From Chrysomallon squamiferum (taxonomy: Eukaryota > Mollusca > Gastropoda > Neomphalida > Peltospiridae), in assembly GCA_012295275.1 (NCBI GenBank), contig CM022675.1, forward strand, positions 9,144,193-9,204,192: DNA of 60,000 nucleotides, in the 5' to 3' direction. The notes beneath the pieces were generated by a model. It did not search any database and was not told where the DNA came from. It saw only the letters and a program-made list of their open reading frames with translations. How positions within the stretch are numbered: position 1 is the first letter of the stretch; each line of letters opens with the position of its first letter. Both the position numbers and the translations under genes were made by a program. Positions 1 to 16,872 of this stretch are shown here, one piece after another.

Positions 1-1101
1 TACAAAAAACAGATATGTCCATGACCATACAAATTCTATATTTCAGGATAGTTTGAAATGTCGTCAAGTTGAAGTAAGTATATTTCTAGTTTAAATTATT
101 TGATCTGAAGAGGTTCACCTTTGATGTAAATTCTATAATGCCAATGACCTCCGACCTTGACTGTAGAAAGCACGTTTTCTTAGAAATTTCTGTGTTTTAA
201 TGCTATTTTGCATACTGTTTAATGACTGTAAAATTTATATCATTAAAAGTATTTATTTTCGACACTTTGAATATAACAAATCGATCGTTTAGGGCAGAAA
301 TCACGTTAGCAGACAATCATTTCGATTCACGTGCAACTTCTGAACTAGTGAAGTCTTGCATCATTAAACCGCGGTCATGTTTATAAAGTGATGAGGCTTT
401 TTTTACATTTGTCAGTTAAGATGAATACATTGAGAGTGTACATTAACACCACTGCCAAAACCTACAAAAATACAAATGCCCTTTCCGCAAAGAATTAAAT
501 TTAATAATTGCATGTTGCGAACGTGACACTGGCAGTTGCAAAGCTCTACCCGAAAAAATTGTATGCTAAAATAATCATATATTAACGTGTTAAAAGTTTT
601 ATCAAATATTTGTCTTATTTATCCATATGAAATCATAAAATATCCAGCATTTTTACTTAACCGTTTTGTATCTTGAATAGGAAAATCATGTTCAAGAAAA
701 AGACCCCCCCCCAATTTTGATAGAGGACATGCACGACATCGAGACAGATGTTATAAGCTTGTTCGATTATGTTTATTAAACATTGACACATAATAATTTA
801 TTATTATTGCCAGCCATTTTGTTTTGAATACAATCTTGAATATATGTTACACTGGTACGATAGGCTCTGTACCTTAGAACCTTCTCCACAATTTTATTAT
901 TGATTCCAGAAATGGACAGACAGATGTTTCCTGCAGCGTCTAAATATTAATAAAAACATTTTTGGATTATTTATGATGGCAGTTTAATAGGGTTAAAAAT
1001 ATTGTAAAATATTGTTAATAAAATATATATTGTTTTGGAACTTTTGTGATCAGGACTAATTACTGTCAGTAACTACAATTTGTAAAATATTCAATTTTTA
1101 G
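1..1101. other. Upstream flank/intron of PDSS1
   Basis: AT-rich sequence leading to the PDSS1 acceptor at 1101. It should be intron or promoter of PDSS1. A possible 27-bp micro-exon at 47-73 (preceded by TTTCAG, followed by GTAAGT, open in phase 0) could join in frame to the exon at 1102, but nothing in its translation identifies it. Positions 940-1095 hold a repeat block that recurs at 1850-2075. Confidence 0.4.
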
Positions 1102-1425
1102 GTGAAGGGACCATCACCTCATCAGTTACACAGTTACTGCTGTGGTCGGTTACGGCTGTTACACAGTGTCCAGCCTGTCCGAGCTTTGTCCTCAAATGTG
1201 CCAGAGTCCAGCAGGGAGAATGTCGATCCTTATAAGCTTGTCGAACTTGAGTTACAGACATTAAGCTGGGAAATAAGAAAGGTTTGCTGCTGTTAGATTT
1301 ATATAAATGTATTACATATTTATATTAATTATGTTTGTGTAGATATGATATACATAACTTTTCATTAAATGTTAATAGTTGTCTGTATATTTAAGTTATG
1401 TACAAAATGTAATATATACATATAT

Positions 1426-1456
<31 letters not shown>

Positions 1457-1522
1457 CATACACACACATAATATGTATATGGAAATATCTATATATTTCA
1501 CTCTGTGTGTATAAGTGTGCAA

Positions 1523-1572
<50 letters not shown>

Positions 1573-2075
1573 GTCTATTTCATGTGTATTTCCGTCCGTC
1601 TGTATGTATATCTTTCTTTTCTTTTTCTGTTTCTTATAGGAAATAACCACAAGCTATGATTCTCTCAGTCAGATTGCATCTTATTACTTTGATGGAAAAG
1701 GAAAAGCTTTTCGGCCTATGGTCATCATGCTAATTGCAAAAGCATGTAACATGCATAATCAATTAAATGAAGTGTGAGTACATGTTTGCAATGTTTAATA
1801 ATGTTTTGTGTGTGTGCGAGTGTGCAATAAGATTTCGCCTTCAACATCACAATGTTAATAAAATATTTTTGGGGATTATTTATGATTCGGTTTAATAAAA
1901 TTAATGATTGCTATTTGTAAACATTTTGTTAATAAAATATTTTTGGAATATTTATGACATGGCTAATTACTGTGAGTTGTTAAATATTTTTAAAATATTG
2001 TTAATAAAAAAATGTTTTGAACTTTTGAGATATGGATTAATTACTGTCAGTAATTAAAATTTGTAAAATAATAAA
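940..2075 (+). repeat. Diverged repeat blocks flanking PDSS1 exons 1102 and 1640
   Basis: A block at about 940-1095 (TTTTTGGATTATTTATGAT, then TTAATA, an ATTGTTAATAAAATAT segment, ACTAATTACTGTCAGTAA, and ATTTGTAAAAT) recurs as two further diverged copies at about 1850-1985 and 1985-2075. The copies lie in the introns on each side of two coding exons, which themselves are not duplicated. Confidence 0.6.
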
Positions 2076-5000
2076 CACGTATTGAGATATTTTCATAAAT
2101 TGGTAATTACAGTTTTCACTGTTAAATATATTTAGTTATTACTAGCACCACCACCTTTCTTGCTTAATATTCTTGTCCAAAAAAAAAAAAAAAATTTTCT
2201 TAAATATGTAGGATATATATGGTAAGGGACAAATAAAAATAAAAATTTTTATATTTCATGAGGATTAAGAAAAAACTTGACATGTTAATAAAATTCAAAA
2301 GCTATACATAAAGCCACAAATAAAAGAAATTAAAAAATAAAATGTCTAAACGTTGTGAATATGCTGTATACTTAGTCTGTCAGGGATTTTTTTGAGGTTA
2401 GATAATTAACAGTGGTGATAAAAAAATAAGGAAATGTGATTAAGGGTGAACAAATGGGATGAATAAATTAGATGGACAATAAGGTGATGGGAACAAAAAT
2501 GGTCAGCAAATGAGCTGAATAAATTTGATGAGCAAATGAGAATAACTATACTATTTTGATTAAGATATTTAAAATAAATATAAAATAAATGATTAATTTG
2601 AAAAGTATATCATTTGTTTGTATCACCAAAAATAGACAGGGAATAGATTGATTAACAAGAGTAGGTGAGCTGATTGTCACTTGATCAAATAAAATATAAA
2701 TAAATAAATAAAAATTAATAAATAAAAATATTTAAAATAAATAAATGAATAAATAAATAAAAAGTCATAAATAAAATGAATTAAATAAATGAATAACAAA
2801 AAAAAAAAAAAAAAAATAAAAAAAAAAAATAAGTAATAAATAAACGAATAAATAAACAAATAAAGAGACAAACGAATAAACAAAAATAAACAAATATAAA
2901 CTGGGTCATGTTGATTGGTTGGTGTGTTGCATTAGTTATTCATTCTTTCTTTTGTCCAGCTTAAATTTGTGTTTTTGCGTTCAGTTTGCTGCAATCTCAG
3001 AAACACGTTGCGATGATAGCCGAAATGATCCACACTGCCAGCCTCGTCCACGATGACGTCATTGATGCCTCGGATATACGGAGGAACAAATCTAGCATCC
3101 ACAGTTTGTGGGGTCAAAGAAAGGTGACGGTCAAATTTATTTTCCAACAAAGAAAATGTGCTACACAGATTAAACATAGTTTTTTATACAACTGTTAAAC
3201 TGTTTTGATTAGCAGTATTTACAAGAATTAACTCAGATTTGCTAATGGTTTATGTATCTAGATTTATAACGAATGAAAGTTTAAGAAGGAACAATTTAAT
3301 GCTGAATAAATACCATTTTTTGTTGTGGATTGTAATATCAAGGGAAATAACTCGGTAAAAAAATGTTCCATCTGACAAATCATCTAGTTTAAACTGTCTG
3401 TTATTATTATTATTATTTTTTTTTTTTTTTCCCCAGGCAATTTTAGCTGGTGATTACATTTTATCTGTTAGTTCCATCATTCTAGCCCGACTTAGGAATA
3501 CTCAGGTTGTAGCCATATTGTCTCAGGTTATTGATGATCTGGTCAGAGGTTTGTAACTTTATTTAAATAATAAGTTACCTGAGCAAGTTGTGTGTCTGTT
3601 TTAGCGTTTTGTTATGTGTGTGATAAATAAGCTAAATAAACTTGTGTATATAATGTGAGTACATACAGTTTTTGATTTGTGTAGGCATGTATGTATGTAT
3701 ATGTGTTGTGTTTTTTAGTGTAAATATGGTCAGAAGTTTGTAACGTTATTTGAATAACAGGTTACCTGTGTGAGTTTTGAGGTTTGTGTGTGTGTGTGTG
3801 CGTGTGTGTGTGTGTGTTTTGTGAATCAAGTGACATTCTAATCAGGTTAATTCTAGAATAACATTTTTACTGCTATTTATTTTAGACTTATTTATAATTT
3901 TAATATACTTGACGTCAAACTGTTGAGGTGTGTATTTAAATGAGTGTTGTTTTTATTTATAATAAATTACAGACTGAATTGATTTCAGGAGAATTTATGC
4001 AGTTGGGGTCCAAAGAAGATGAAGATCAAAGATTTGCACATTATTTAAAAAAAACTTTTAAAAAAACAGCTAGTCTTCTTGCTAACAGCTGTAAAGCTGT
4101 GAGTATTCTAAACAGACATTTTATTTAATTTAATTTAATTTTTTATTTTATTTTATTTTATTTTATTTTATTTTATTTTATTTTATTTTATTTTATTTTA
4201 TTTTATTTTATTTCATTTCATTTCATTTCTTTTCTTTTTCTTTTTTGTTTTTTCTCTGTAATTTTCATTTTTAAATTATTATTATTATAAAATAAACAAT
4301 TGTCCCGTTTTTTATTTTCTTTTATGTTATTTAGTTACAAATTAAAAAATTTATTTACTGTGTTATTTTATTGTTGTTTTTTTTAGATATACATTTTATT
4401 TTAATTTACATCAGTTCAATGTAAATACATAGCTGGAGAGAAACATCAATATAAACTATTTTTAATTTAATTTTTATTTAATTTTATTTAATTTTGTAAT
4501 ATTTTATGTATCTTTCTTTCTTATTTTGTTCTAATTTAGATGCTATCAAAAGTATTTATTTAATCAAATTCTTTATTTACTTGTAACATTATTTTTTGAA
4601 TTCCAAAATAAAATGACATATTAAAATATATTTTTCAGGCTGCTGTTTTAGGAAGATGTCCTGAAGAAGTGACAGAAATAGCTTATCAATATGGAAGAAA
4701 CATTGGAATAGCTTTTCAAGTTAGTTTTCTTAAAATAATATTTAAAAAAAAAAACAACGTTTAAACAAAATTTCTCTAGTTTGAATATTTGATTATTATT
4801 TATACTGTTTAAAACTTTAAAAAATATATTTTGAAGTTATATATATATATATATATAGCGTTTCATATATAGTGCCCAAATCACATATTTCTGTTCATGT
4901 ACCAAATCATAAACAAATTTAAAACTTAAAATATCCTTTTTTTATGTTTAATAAACTTTGGTCTCATACTGCAGATATCTAAGTGAAAAATTTCAAAATC

Positions 5001-6160
5001 TAACCTGAGTACTTTTGTATGTGTTTTTTATTCTGTCATCATTATTGTTATTCATTATTTTTGCATTTTGACTTAATTCAGTTAATAGATGACTTGCTAG
5101 ACTTTACATCAAGTGACCAAGTGATGGGAAAACCGACAGCTGCCGATTTGAAACTGGGACTTGCCACAGCTCCAGTTCTGTTTGCAGCTCAAAGAGTTAG
5201 TAGTTTTACAGCATTCACAATTTTCTTCTGCTCATATCAGATAGCTACATCTTCAGTATGAATGCCTCTAACTAGACACGTAATTTGATTATCTGTTGTA
5301 ATAAACAAAAAATAGTAAGAAATAAAGTATTTGCTTTTTATTCAAAGACATTAGCTGTGCATTATATACAGTTTGATTATCTGTTATATTAGAGAATAGT
5401 AATGATAAGAAATAAAGTATTTGCTGTTTAATTTAACACAGACCAAAATGACATAGCTACAAATAGTTCTGTATTAACACAGTTTGATTACCTGTTAGTT
5501 TATAGTAATGACAAAGAGTAAAGTATTTGATATTTATTCTAAAACAGACCAAACAAAACATTTTGATAATCTGTTATAGCAGAAAATAGCAATAAGAAAT
5601 AAACTCATTTGCTATTTATTTTAATGTAGACCAAGCATCATGTTTACATTACCTATTGATATATTCATTGTTTAATTATTAAAAGTAATAAAAAATAGTA
5701 ATAATAAGATGTTATTTATTCTAAGAAAGACCGAACAACACAGCTACAAATTAAGCTGTTCATCATGCAGAAATTAACTTTGTTTTTCTGTTTGTAGTAT
5801 CCAGAGTTACACCACATGATAATGAGAAGATTCAGTTATGAGGGAGATGTAGAAAAAGCCAGAGAATTTGTAGCAAAGGTTTGTTTTAATTTATTATTCT
5901 GACTTTAATAAATGAAATATTTGTTCAGAAGCGTACAAAGTGATACCTGAAAACCCATTATTATTAATTACTATTATTATTATTACTATTACTAATTTTA
6001 TTATTATTATTATTATTATTAATGCCACTGTTATTATTACTATTATTATTACTTCACTATTACTTCACTATTACTGTCACTATTATTATTATGGTTATTG
6101 TCATTTCCACTACTACTACTACTGTTTATTGCTATTTATTTAATTAATTAATTAATTAAT

Positions 6161-6199
<39 letters not shown>

Positions 6200-6435
6200 T
6201 TCATATATTTATTCCTATATTTATTCCTATATTTATTTATATATTTATTGCTATTTATTTATTTATTTATTTATTTATTTTCAAATTTCTGCAGAGTGAC
6301 GGCGTGGCCCAGACAAGATTTCTTGCCACCCAGCATGCTAGAGAAGCTGTCCAACAACTGAGAAAACTAAAATCCTCCGATTCACAACTAGCCTTGATTC
6401 AGCTCGCTCAGATGGTTTTACTCAGAACAAAATAA
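1102..6435 (+). CDS. PDSS1: Decaprenyl/polyprenyl diphosphate synthase subunit 1, 5' end missing
   Basis: Catalytic subunit of the mitochondrial trans-prenyl transferase that builds the ubiquinone side chain from isopentenyl diphosphate; in animals it works with PDSS2. Nine coding exons, all GT-AG and in frame: 1102-1281, 1640-1773, 2985-3123, 3437-3548, 3989-4098, 4639-4719, 5082-5195, 5798-5878, 6295-6435. They give 363 residues before TAA at 6433. Both aspartate-rich Mg-diphosphate motifs are present: DDVID (visible residues 128-132) and DDLLD (255-259). Other family blocks are YYFDGKGKAFRP, AEMIHTASLVHDD, GKPTAADLKLGLAT and the FAxYLxKTFKKTASL helix. The human protein is about 415 aa, so some 30-50 N-terminal residues with the mitochondrial presequence lie in an exon upstream of 1102, where an acceptor AG is visible at 1100-1101. 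The catalytic core is intact. Identity is secure; only the start is unknown. Confidence 0.95.
1417..1575. repeat. Microsatellite cluster (ATAC)n, (AT)n, (GTAT)n
   Basis: Compound short tandem repeats in the PDSS1 intron between 1281 and 1640: ATAC units near 1425-1460, about 18 AT dinucleotides near 1525-1560, then GTAT units. Open frames across it are compositional only. Confidence 0.9.
2676..2895. repeat. (AAAT)n/poly-A low-complexity tract
   Basis: About 220 bp of AAATA-type repeats interrupted by A runs, in the PDSS1 intron before the exon at 2985. The minus-strand reading frame here is a Phe/Tyr/Leu-rich artefact. Confidence 0.9.
3537..3785 (+). repeat. Duplicated exon end plus 5' splice site (PDSS1 intron 4)
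   Basis: The end of the exon at 3437-3548 and about 50 bp of the following intron (TGGTCAGAGGTTTGTAAC, then TTATTTAAATAA and AGTTACCTGAG) is present again at about 3726-3785 (TGGTCAGAAGTTTGTAAC, then TTATTTGAATAA and GGTTACCTGTG). The second copy keeps the GT at the donor position. The copies are about 187 bp apart. Confidence 0.8.
4120..4235. repeat. (TTTTA)n microsatellite
   Basis: Pentanucleotide array starting about 25 bp after the donor of the PDSS1 exon ending at 4098, degenerating to TTTCA units at its right end. Confidence 0.95.
5240..5770 (+). repeat. Intronic minisatellite, ~80-110 bp unit, about five copies
   Basis: PDSS1 intron between 5195 and 5798. Each unit has TTTGATTATCTGTTATA, then AATAGTAATRATAAG, AAATAAAGTATTTGCT, TTTATT and ACAGACCAAA, followed by a variable ACATAGCTACAAAT. 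Unit starts are near 5283, 5371, 5482, 5561 and 5641. Copies differ by substitutions and small indels. Confidence 0.8.
6140..6285. repeat. (ATTT)n microsatellite next to an acceptor
   Basis: Tetranucleotide ATTT/ATTA array ending about 10 bp before the CAG acceptor of the last PDSS1 exon (6295). Confidence 0.9.
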
Positions 6436-9158
6436 CAGAAGCAAATGTTTAGAAAAAAAAATATCTGACATTCTAAAGACAATTTGAGAGAAAGGGAAAA
6501 AAGAAAAACGCACCAAAATTATCCATATTATTTTTTACTATGCATCAGATGCAAATGTTCTAACCAGTCAGGCTTGTATGCTTCATTATTTTTGAGGGGT
6601 GAGTTGGTGTGTGTGTGTGTGTGTGTCTTGAAAACACATTTGTCAAAGTGTGGGGGAAAAACAAATGAACAATGTTGTTGTATGTTTATTCGAATTTTTA
6701 AAATTGATTTTGCAAGATCATGTTGAATTGTGGACACACACGCTCTCTACTAAACCTCTCTGCATACAGGCTTGTTTGCCAGTTAAATGTTTTATAACCA
6801 AATTTATTTTATGTTCATGACTGGTTTTGTTTTGACATAATAATTTTTAATTTTCTTCTATATTTTTTTTTTTTTTTTTTTTGTGGGTATGCTTTGCATA
6901 GCTTGTTAAACATATTTTATGGAGTTTCGTATTATACTAAAACAAAAATTTTACAACATTATTTGAATGTTATTAAAATGTTTTTTAACTGGATGTTTTT
7001 AATTTTTAATTTTATATATATATAGATAGACATATATATATATAATCAGTTTAGTCAAATAGTTAAACAATAGAAATTTTATCAAAGGGATTTAAAAAAA
7101 AAAGAAGCCTTAATATTAGTTAAAAAAAAAAAAAAAAAAATAATAATAATAATAATAAAGCTTTTGAATAAAATATATAATATATACTGTAAAAGGATTT
7201 TTATTAAATATTTATATAAAACTAAAACCAAAGGTGTCTTACTATATAAATATCATTCATTTAGTTTTTAAAATTAAATTTCGTACCACTGCATGCATTC
7301 CTATGTTCATTAAATTAATAGGTTATATACAATTAGGTGAAGTTTAAACCTTTATCACAAATCTCCTTATGTACTTTAAAGGGTGCACGAGCGTCTGTGT
7401 GTGTGTGTGTGTGTGTGTTGGTTGTATGTAGTAAAGTTTATTTTTGCATGAATATGTGATTATGTGTGTGAATGAGAGAGTATGTATGTTATGAATGCAT
7501 GCATATGTGTTTGTGTATAGTAACATGGATGAATGTTTTTTTCATTAGGAACTTATTTTGTATTCCCTTTATAAAATAAATTAGTGCTTTTCGTTTGTTT
7601 TTTTCATTATACATACATATGTATGTATGCATTTACATGCATACATACATACATTGTTAAATTTATCTGCCTTATTCTAATTTTTATTTTGAAGTTTCCA
7701 TAAATATATTTTGTAAAATTAAGACTTAAAATTCATGACACTAAAAAATCATGAACATCTTTTCTTTTTTGGACTTAGAAAGTTACTAAGAGTTACCGTT
7801 GGCAAAATAGCAATGTTTTTTCTACAGTAAGATATACAAGATATTTTGTTTTGTTAGATAAATTAAATATTTACAGATTGAAAAAATTAATTATTTATGT
7901 ATTTGACAGAATTCTTTTCACATTTTTACATTAAATAAAACTAACCATCCAGATGAATTTTAAATGTTTTTAAGAAATTAAATTAATTACATTAATAATC
8001 AGGTTTATTTATTTGATGAACTTGAATGCTGTGATGTTGAATTATTTAATCTACTGCAAAGCTTCATAACCACAATAATAGTCTGTTTGAAGATCTATTT
8101 GTTTATTTTAATTATGTATTTAAATTTTCCTGTTTAAGACAAATGTAAAATTTAACACAACCCTTTTATTTGAAACTTATTTATAATTCTGAATGAAACA
8201 TTAACTTTTGACAGTGTTAAAATACAATCTTTAGTAAAAACCACTTGTTTGAAAACATTATTCATAAAGATAATTAAAGTTTTCTTATATTAACCAATTT
8301 AAATTATTCAACAAAACCACTGCTTTAAAAACAAATTTAAAATTTTATTGCTAGCCAAACTTCAACTTTAAAATTATCATTCATAATGATGATATGAATT
8401 TTCATATTTTAACAAGTTTAAAATTTAATCATTTGTCAAAACCACTGTGTTAATAATATTGAGAATGGTGATCTGAATTTTTGTATTTTAAGAGACTTAG
8501 AATTTAACTATTTAATAGTTAAAAAAATACCTCTTGTTTGAAAAGGGCATTTGTTCTTATTTTACTGCTTAATTCTAATTAATGTGTTAACTTTTACAAA
8601 TTACTTAAATTGCAAAATCAGTGTTCAAACAAAATGCATTTTATATCTTCAGTTTGATGTTTATTATTTTTAATTTTTATTTTTATGGAGACTTCCCTTT
8701 GTGTGTAATAAAGAGTGATGACGTCTAAAAACGACAACAACAACATCAAATTCTCATGTCATTTACAAAAAGAGAAATAAATAATAAAAAAATTATATAA
8801 TAATAATAATAAAAACAAAACATTTAGATTAAATTTCTATGTGAACAAATAACTTGAATACGTTTTTTATATATTTATTATCAAATGACTGTTTTATTTG
8901 TTTGTTATTAGAGTTTACCATTTATGGTATGAATAAAGACCAAAAGTATACTTTGTATCCTTCCAAGTTATTTGTTTGTTTATTACCTGTGTCCAACCTT
9001 TGATAAGAACAAAGTATGGCAATAAAGTAATACATGCTTCCACTGTTTTCCTCTTTGAAATGAAAGTTACAGCTTCACTGCAGCACAAAACTGTTAGTGG
9101 CAATTTTACTCTTCCACAAAACCTCATGCAGAGCTTACAATTGCTTCTTTATTTTTTA

Positions 9159-9200
<42 letters not shown>

Positions 9201-10261
9201 TATAAAATTTTATTATTATTATTATTATTATTTTTATTTTTATTTTTTTTTTTATTATAGTTATTGTTATATTTTTTTTTCTGAAGCTACTTTTTGCATA
9301 GGGTTAAAAACTAATATATATATATATATAGACAACAAAAACAATATTAACACTGCCGCTACTATTGCTGCTGCTGCTGCTGCTGCTGTTGCTACTACTA
9401 CTGGTACTAGTAATAATAATAACGATAACTTTAACGCGTTGACCATAACATGACCAGCGTTTTTGATAATTACAATAAATCTTATCCACTTTTGATGGAT
9501 AAGCTTACATTTTTTTATAAAATAAGTAAGCAACAACAACAAAAGATATTAACCACATATGCAATATTTGTAATGCTACATTTTATTTTTATTAATATAA
9601 TTTAAAAAAAAAAAAAATAAAATAACATCTTTGCATATACCACTGAATAAAATCTGAAAAGTTTCTTCGTAAAACTTCTTTGTCAATTTAAATCTGTTTT
9701 ATGCATTAATTTGTGACGTGAATATATTAAGTTAATAGAGAAATAATACTAGCGATTAGTAACTCAAGTTTTTAATTTCACAAATGCCTTTTAAGTGTAA
9801 GAAAAATAATTACGATATAATTTTACACACATTTTTTATGCAGAATATTAAAAAGTTATGAATTTAATAATTAAATGAAATTAAGCGTTTTAAATCATTT
9901 ATCTGTTTTAAGTTAAAATATGCATTCCCACAGGTGAAAATATATCCCAGAAAAAAAATGATAAATAAATAAAAAATTAGAAGAAAAACGAACGTAGTAA
10001 TAGTCGTAGTACTAGTAGTAGTAGTAAAACCCATACCATCCCTGTCCTATTTCCAAACTTCGAAAGCAAAAACATTGCTCACAAAACAAATAACTATAAA
10101 ATCCGACATATACAAATTTATTTTAAAAAGTCAACTTTTATTTCTTTTAGGAGTAACAAACTTTGAAATTCAATGAGACGAATTGTATACAAAAAGTTTA
10201 AGATGATGATTCATATTTACGATAGCTAATTATGACGTAAAATGTATGACAGTTGAAATGA
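6436..10261. other. PDSS1 3' UTR and intergenic, no gene seen
   Basis: AT-rich stretch between the stop codons of two convergent genes, PDSS1 (+) and the cathepsin (-). It holds T runs (6861-6882, 9165-9198), A runs, GT repeats near 7395-7418, several AATAAA hexamers (for example near 8708) and short trinucleotide arrays at 9205-9235 and 9360-9425. No reading frame resembles a protein. Confidence 0.7.
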
Positions 10262-14031
<3,770 letters not shown>

Positions 14032-14207
14032 CTGAAACAGAAACACGTGCTTTTCACTGACCAATCCGCATGCAGATAACGGGTATCTTTGTTCGTATAC
14101 ACAAAAAACATAATCATTCGGTTTATTGGTGTATTTTTAATTTTTCTTTTTTTTCCATTACTGATGACCAGTCGCTTGCTCATAATAATGTATGGCAATA
14201 AAATTTA

Positions 14208-14232
14208 ATACTACTACTACTACTAATAATAA

Positions 14233-14267
<35 letters not shown>

Positions 14268-14290
14268 ATAGTAGTAGTAAGTAATAATAA
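14208..14290. repeat. (ACT)n/(AGT)n trinucleotide array
   Basis: ACT units turn into AGT units, giving a local inverted arrangement, in the cathepsin intron upstream of the first coding exon. Confidence 0.9.
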
Positions 14291-14439
14291 TAGCTTTTTA
14301 AAAATCATAACCAAAAATATTTAAAAATGAAAACCGTCACAGAAATTTTCATAAAGTGTATCAGCTGAATTAAAATTCTGAACTTTTGAAATTTTATGTT
14401 GCTAAATTTATGTTGCTAAATTCCATTCTCGGTATTTAT

Positions 14440-14960
14440 ACTACTACTACTAAATAAATAATAAATAAATTAATAAAATAAAATAATAAAATTAATAATA
14501 AAAGAAATAACGTGAAATAATAAAATAAAAATAATTAATAATAATAAAACTTCAAATAAAAGATCGAATAAATAAAATAAAATAATAAAATAGATTAAAT
14601 AATATAAAATATAATTTAAAATTAAAATAATAATAATAATAAAATAGATTAAATAATATAAAACATAATTTAAAATAATAATAATAATAATAAAATAGAT
14701 TAAATAATATTTAAAAAAAAATAAAATACATAAATAAATATAAATAAATAAATAAAATAAAATAAATAACAAAATAAAATGAAATAAAATAAAATAACAA
14801 AATAAATAAAATAACAAAAAATAAATTAACAAAATAAATAAAATTAAATTAAATTAAATAAAATAAAATAAATAAAATAAAATAAAAAATGAAATAAAAT
14901 AAATAACAAAACAAAATAAAATAAAACAAAACAAAACAAAACAAAACAAAACAAAATAAT
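14440..14960. repeat. AAATA/AAAAC-rich low-complexity block
   Basis: About 500 bp of AATA, AAATA and ACAAA repeats in the first cathepsin intron. A 66-bp-scale sub-repeat (ATAGATTAAATAATAT) occurs three times near 14591, 14643 and 14695. The long minus-strand frame is an artefact. Confidence 0.9.
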
Positions 14961-15010
14961 TTCTCGACTTCATAATTTCTCTGAGCATTACGCTTCGTCT
15001 TTTATCTTAC

Positions 15011-15045
15011 CTTTGAAGAGTTCTCTTTCCTTCCGATCGCGTGGA
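15011..15045 (-). other. Non-coding first exon of the cathepsin gene (approximate)
   Basis: A donor reading CAAAG|GTAAG on the minus strand is at 15010-15011, about 30 bp downstream of a TATA box, and the first coding exon begins right at an acceptor (14032-14034). The simplest reading is a short ATG-free 5' UTR exon spliced over about 1 kb. The 5' end (transcription start) is estimated from the TATA distance. Confidence 0.6.
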
Positions 15046-15070
15046 TGCCAGATTTTGATTTCCTCCTGGT

Positions 15071-15076
15071 TTTATA
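15071..15076 (-). promoter_or_regulatory. TATA box of the cathepsin gene
   Basis: Minus strand reads GGGTATAAAACCAGG in a locally GC-richer stretch (15060-15120), 25-35 bp upstream of the presumed first exon. Sequence match and position only. Confidence 0.6.
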
Positions 15077-15313
15077 CCCACCCTCTCCGTCGCGTGCGCA
15101 CGTGATACGTTCTAATTCATGATGACTTTGTTGAATACTGACCCTTCAGAGATAGGAATATCTTAGACAAACACGTTTAACATGAGTACAAAAATATGTT
15201 TACGTTGCACGCATATTCTTATCGTTTACAGGTGTCTCGGTGCTTCTTAAAGAAAGGACGTTGATATATTTGAAAATGTATTGTTGAGCAAATGAACCTG
15301 ATGGTAATTAAAT

Positions 15314-15348
15314 GACAAAAAAAAAAAAAAAAATAATAATAATAATAA

Positions 15349-15383
<35 letters not shown>

Positions 15384-15485
15384 ATATAATAAAATAAATA
15401 AATAATATAAAATAAAATAAATATAATAAATAATAAATTAATAAATAAATAAATACATAAATAAATAATAATAATAATAATAAAC
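15314..15485. repeat. Poly-A / (AAT)n / (AAAT)n block
   Basis: A-run followed by AAT and AAAT arrays with short interruptions; intergenic. Confidence 0.9.
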
Positions 15486-15878
15486 AACTCAAAACAAAAA
15501 AAATAAGTAAATAATTGTATATTTTCCTATTTGATAAAAGTTTTTTTGCTCTTTTCTAATTTTTGTAATCAATTTTGACATTAATATTATTAACTGTCGT
15601 TATTTTATTGCATTTTATTTTATTTATGTTTACTTATTTTGTTTATCTAAACTTTAAAAAAAAAAATTCCCATATACGACATGACGTAATGAACAAACGA
15701 GATGAGTATTATTACTGTTGTTATTGTTGTTGTTATTAAAATACTATTATTATTTTGCATATGAATATAGAGTTTATCCATAATAGTTATCTTATTGAGT
15801 TCAAGAGCAGAGTGAACGGAGATGTGATCTTCAAATACAACCAAGGTCAAATTTAGACATATTAGTCACAAGAACACC

Positions 15879-15881
15879 GAG

Positions 15882-15954
<73 letters not shown>
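15879..15954. repeat. (GA)n microsatellite
   Basis: About 37 GA units with one interruption near 15898. Confidence 0.97.
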
Positions 15955-15956
<2 letters not shown>

Positions 15957-16785
15957 ACTTAATTCAGTATTTCATTGTGTGTGGAGTTTGCATACATATG
16001 GTGTGTGTCTAAGCTATTTCAAAATTTGATTTTATTTGTGTCCGTGTATGTTATATTTATATAGAAATGCAAAAAATAACAACAACAATAACAATAAAAA
16101 TAATAAATAAATAAATTCATTATATATTTAGTCATTTGAAGATGATAAAAAATTCATATGTGAAGAAAGAATAGTCCGTAACTCGTTTTATAAAACAGAA
16201 GTTAAAAGTTCTTTAAAAATATAAACTGCCCTACTTTTAACAAAGATTGTGTACTTGACAAACTTCACGAGGAGTTTGGTAAATAAAAAAATGTTATCTA
16301 AGACCACCTGTGACTGATAAGAAATAACAAAATCGTCTTATTTGGATGATCTCCTGAATATATCGGTTAATCCATTTTATGTGACGCAGTTTTGTTTTTA
16401 AAATAATTTTTTCATTTTTATTGATTCATTTCTCAAGCTTCAGAATTTTATTTTATTTTATTTTATTTTATTTTTTCTTTTGTTTCGTTTCATTTTTGTT
16501 TAATTATGCTGAATAGTCAGATTTTACTCTAGTGTTACGAAATTGAAGTCAGCATTTTTTTGTGGTTGGGGCGACCTGTAAGGAATCACTGAAGAGTTTT
16601 ACAAAGTTATGAATATTAATTAGACGTATTAAAATGTAAGATCTTTAGTCACATCTTGAGGTGACATAATATTATGGTAAATTCTATATATTTAAAAAAA
16701 AATTAAATCGGACGTAATTTTCATTGTCACTAGCAAATATTACAATACTTTGAAGTTTAGCATTCAGTCGTCAGTAATCAATTAG

Positions 16786-16786
<1 letters not shown>

Positions 16787-16872
<86 letters not shown>
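16787..16872. repeat. (CT)n(CA)n compound microsatellite
   Basis: About 35 CT units followed by about 7 CA units. Confidence 0.97.
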
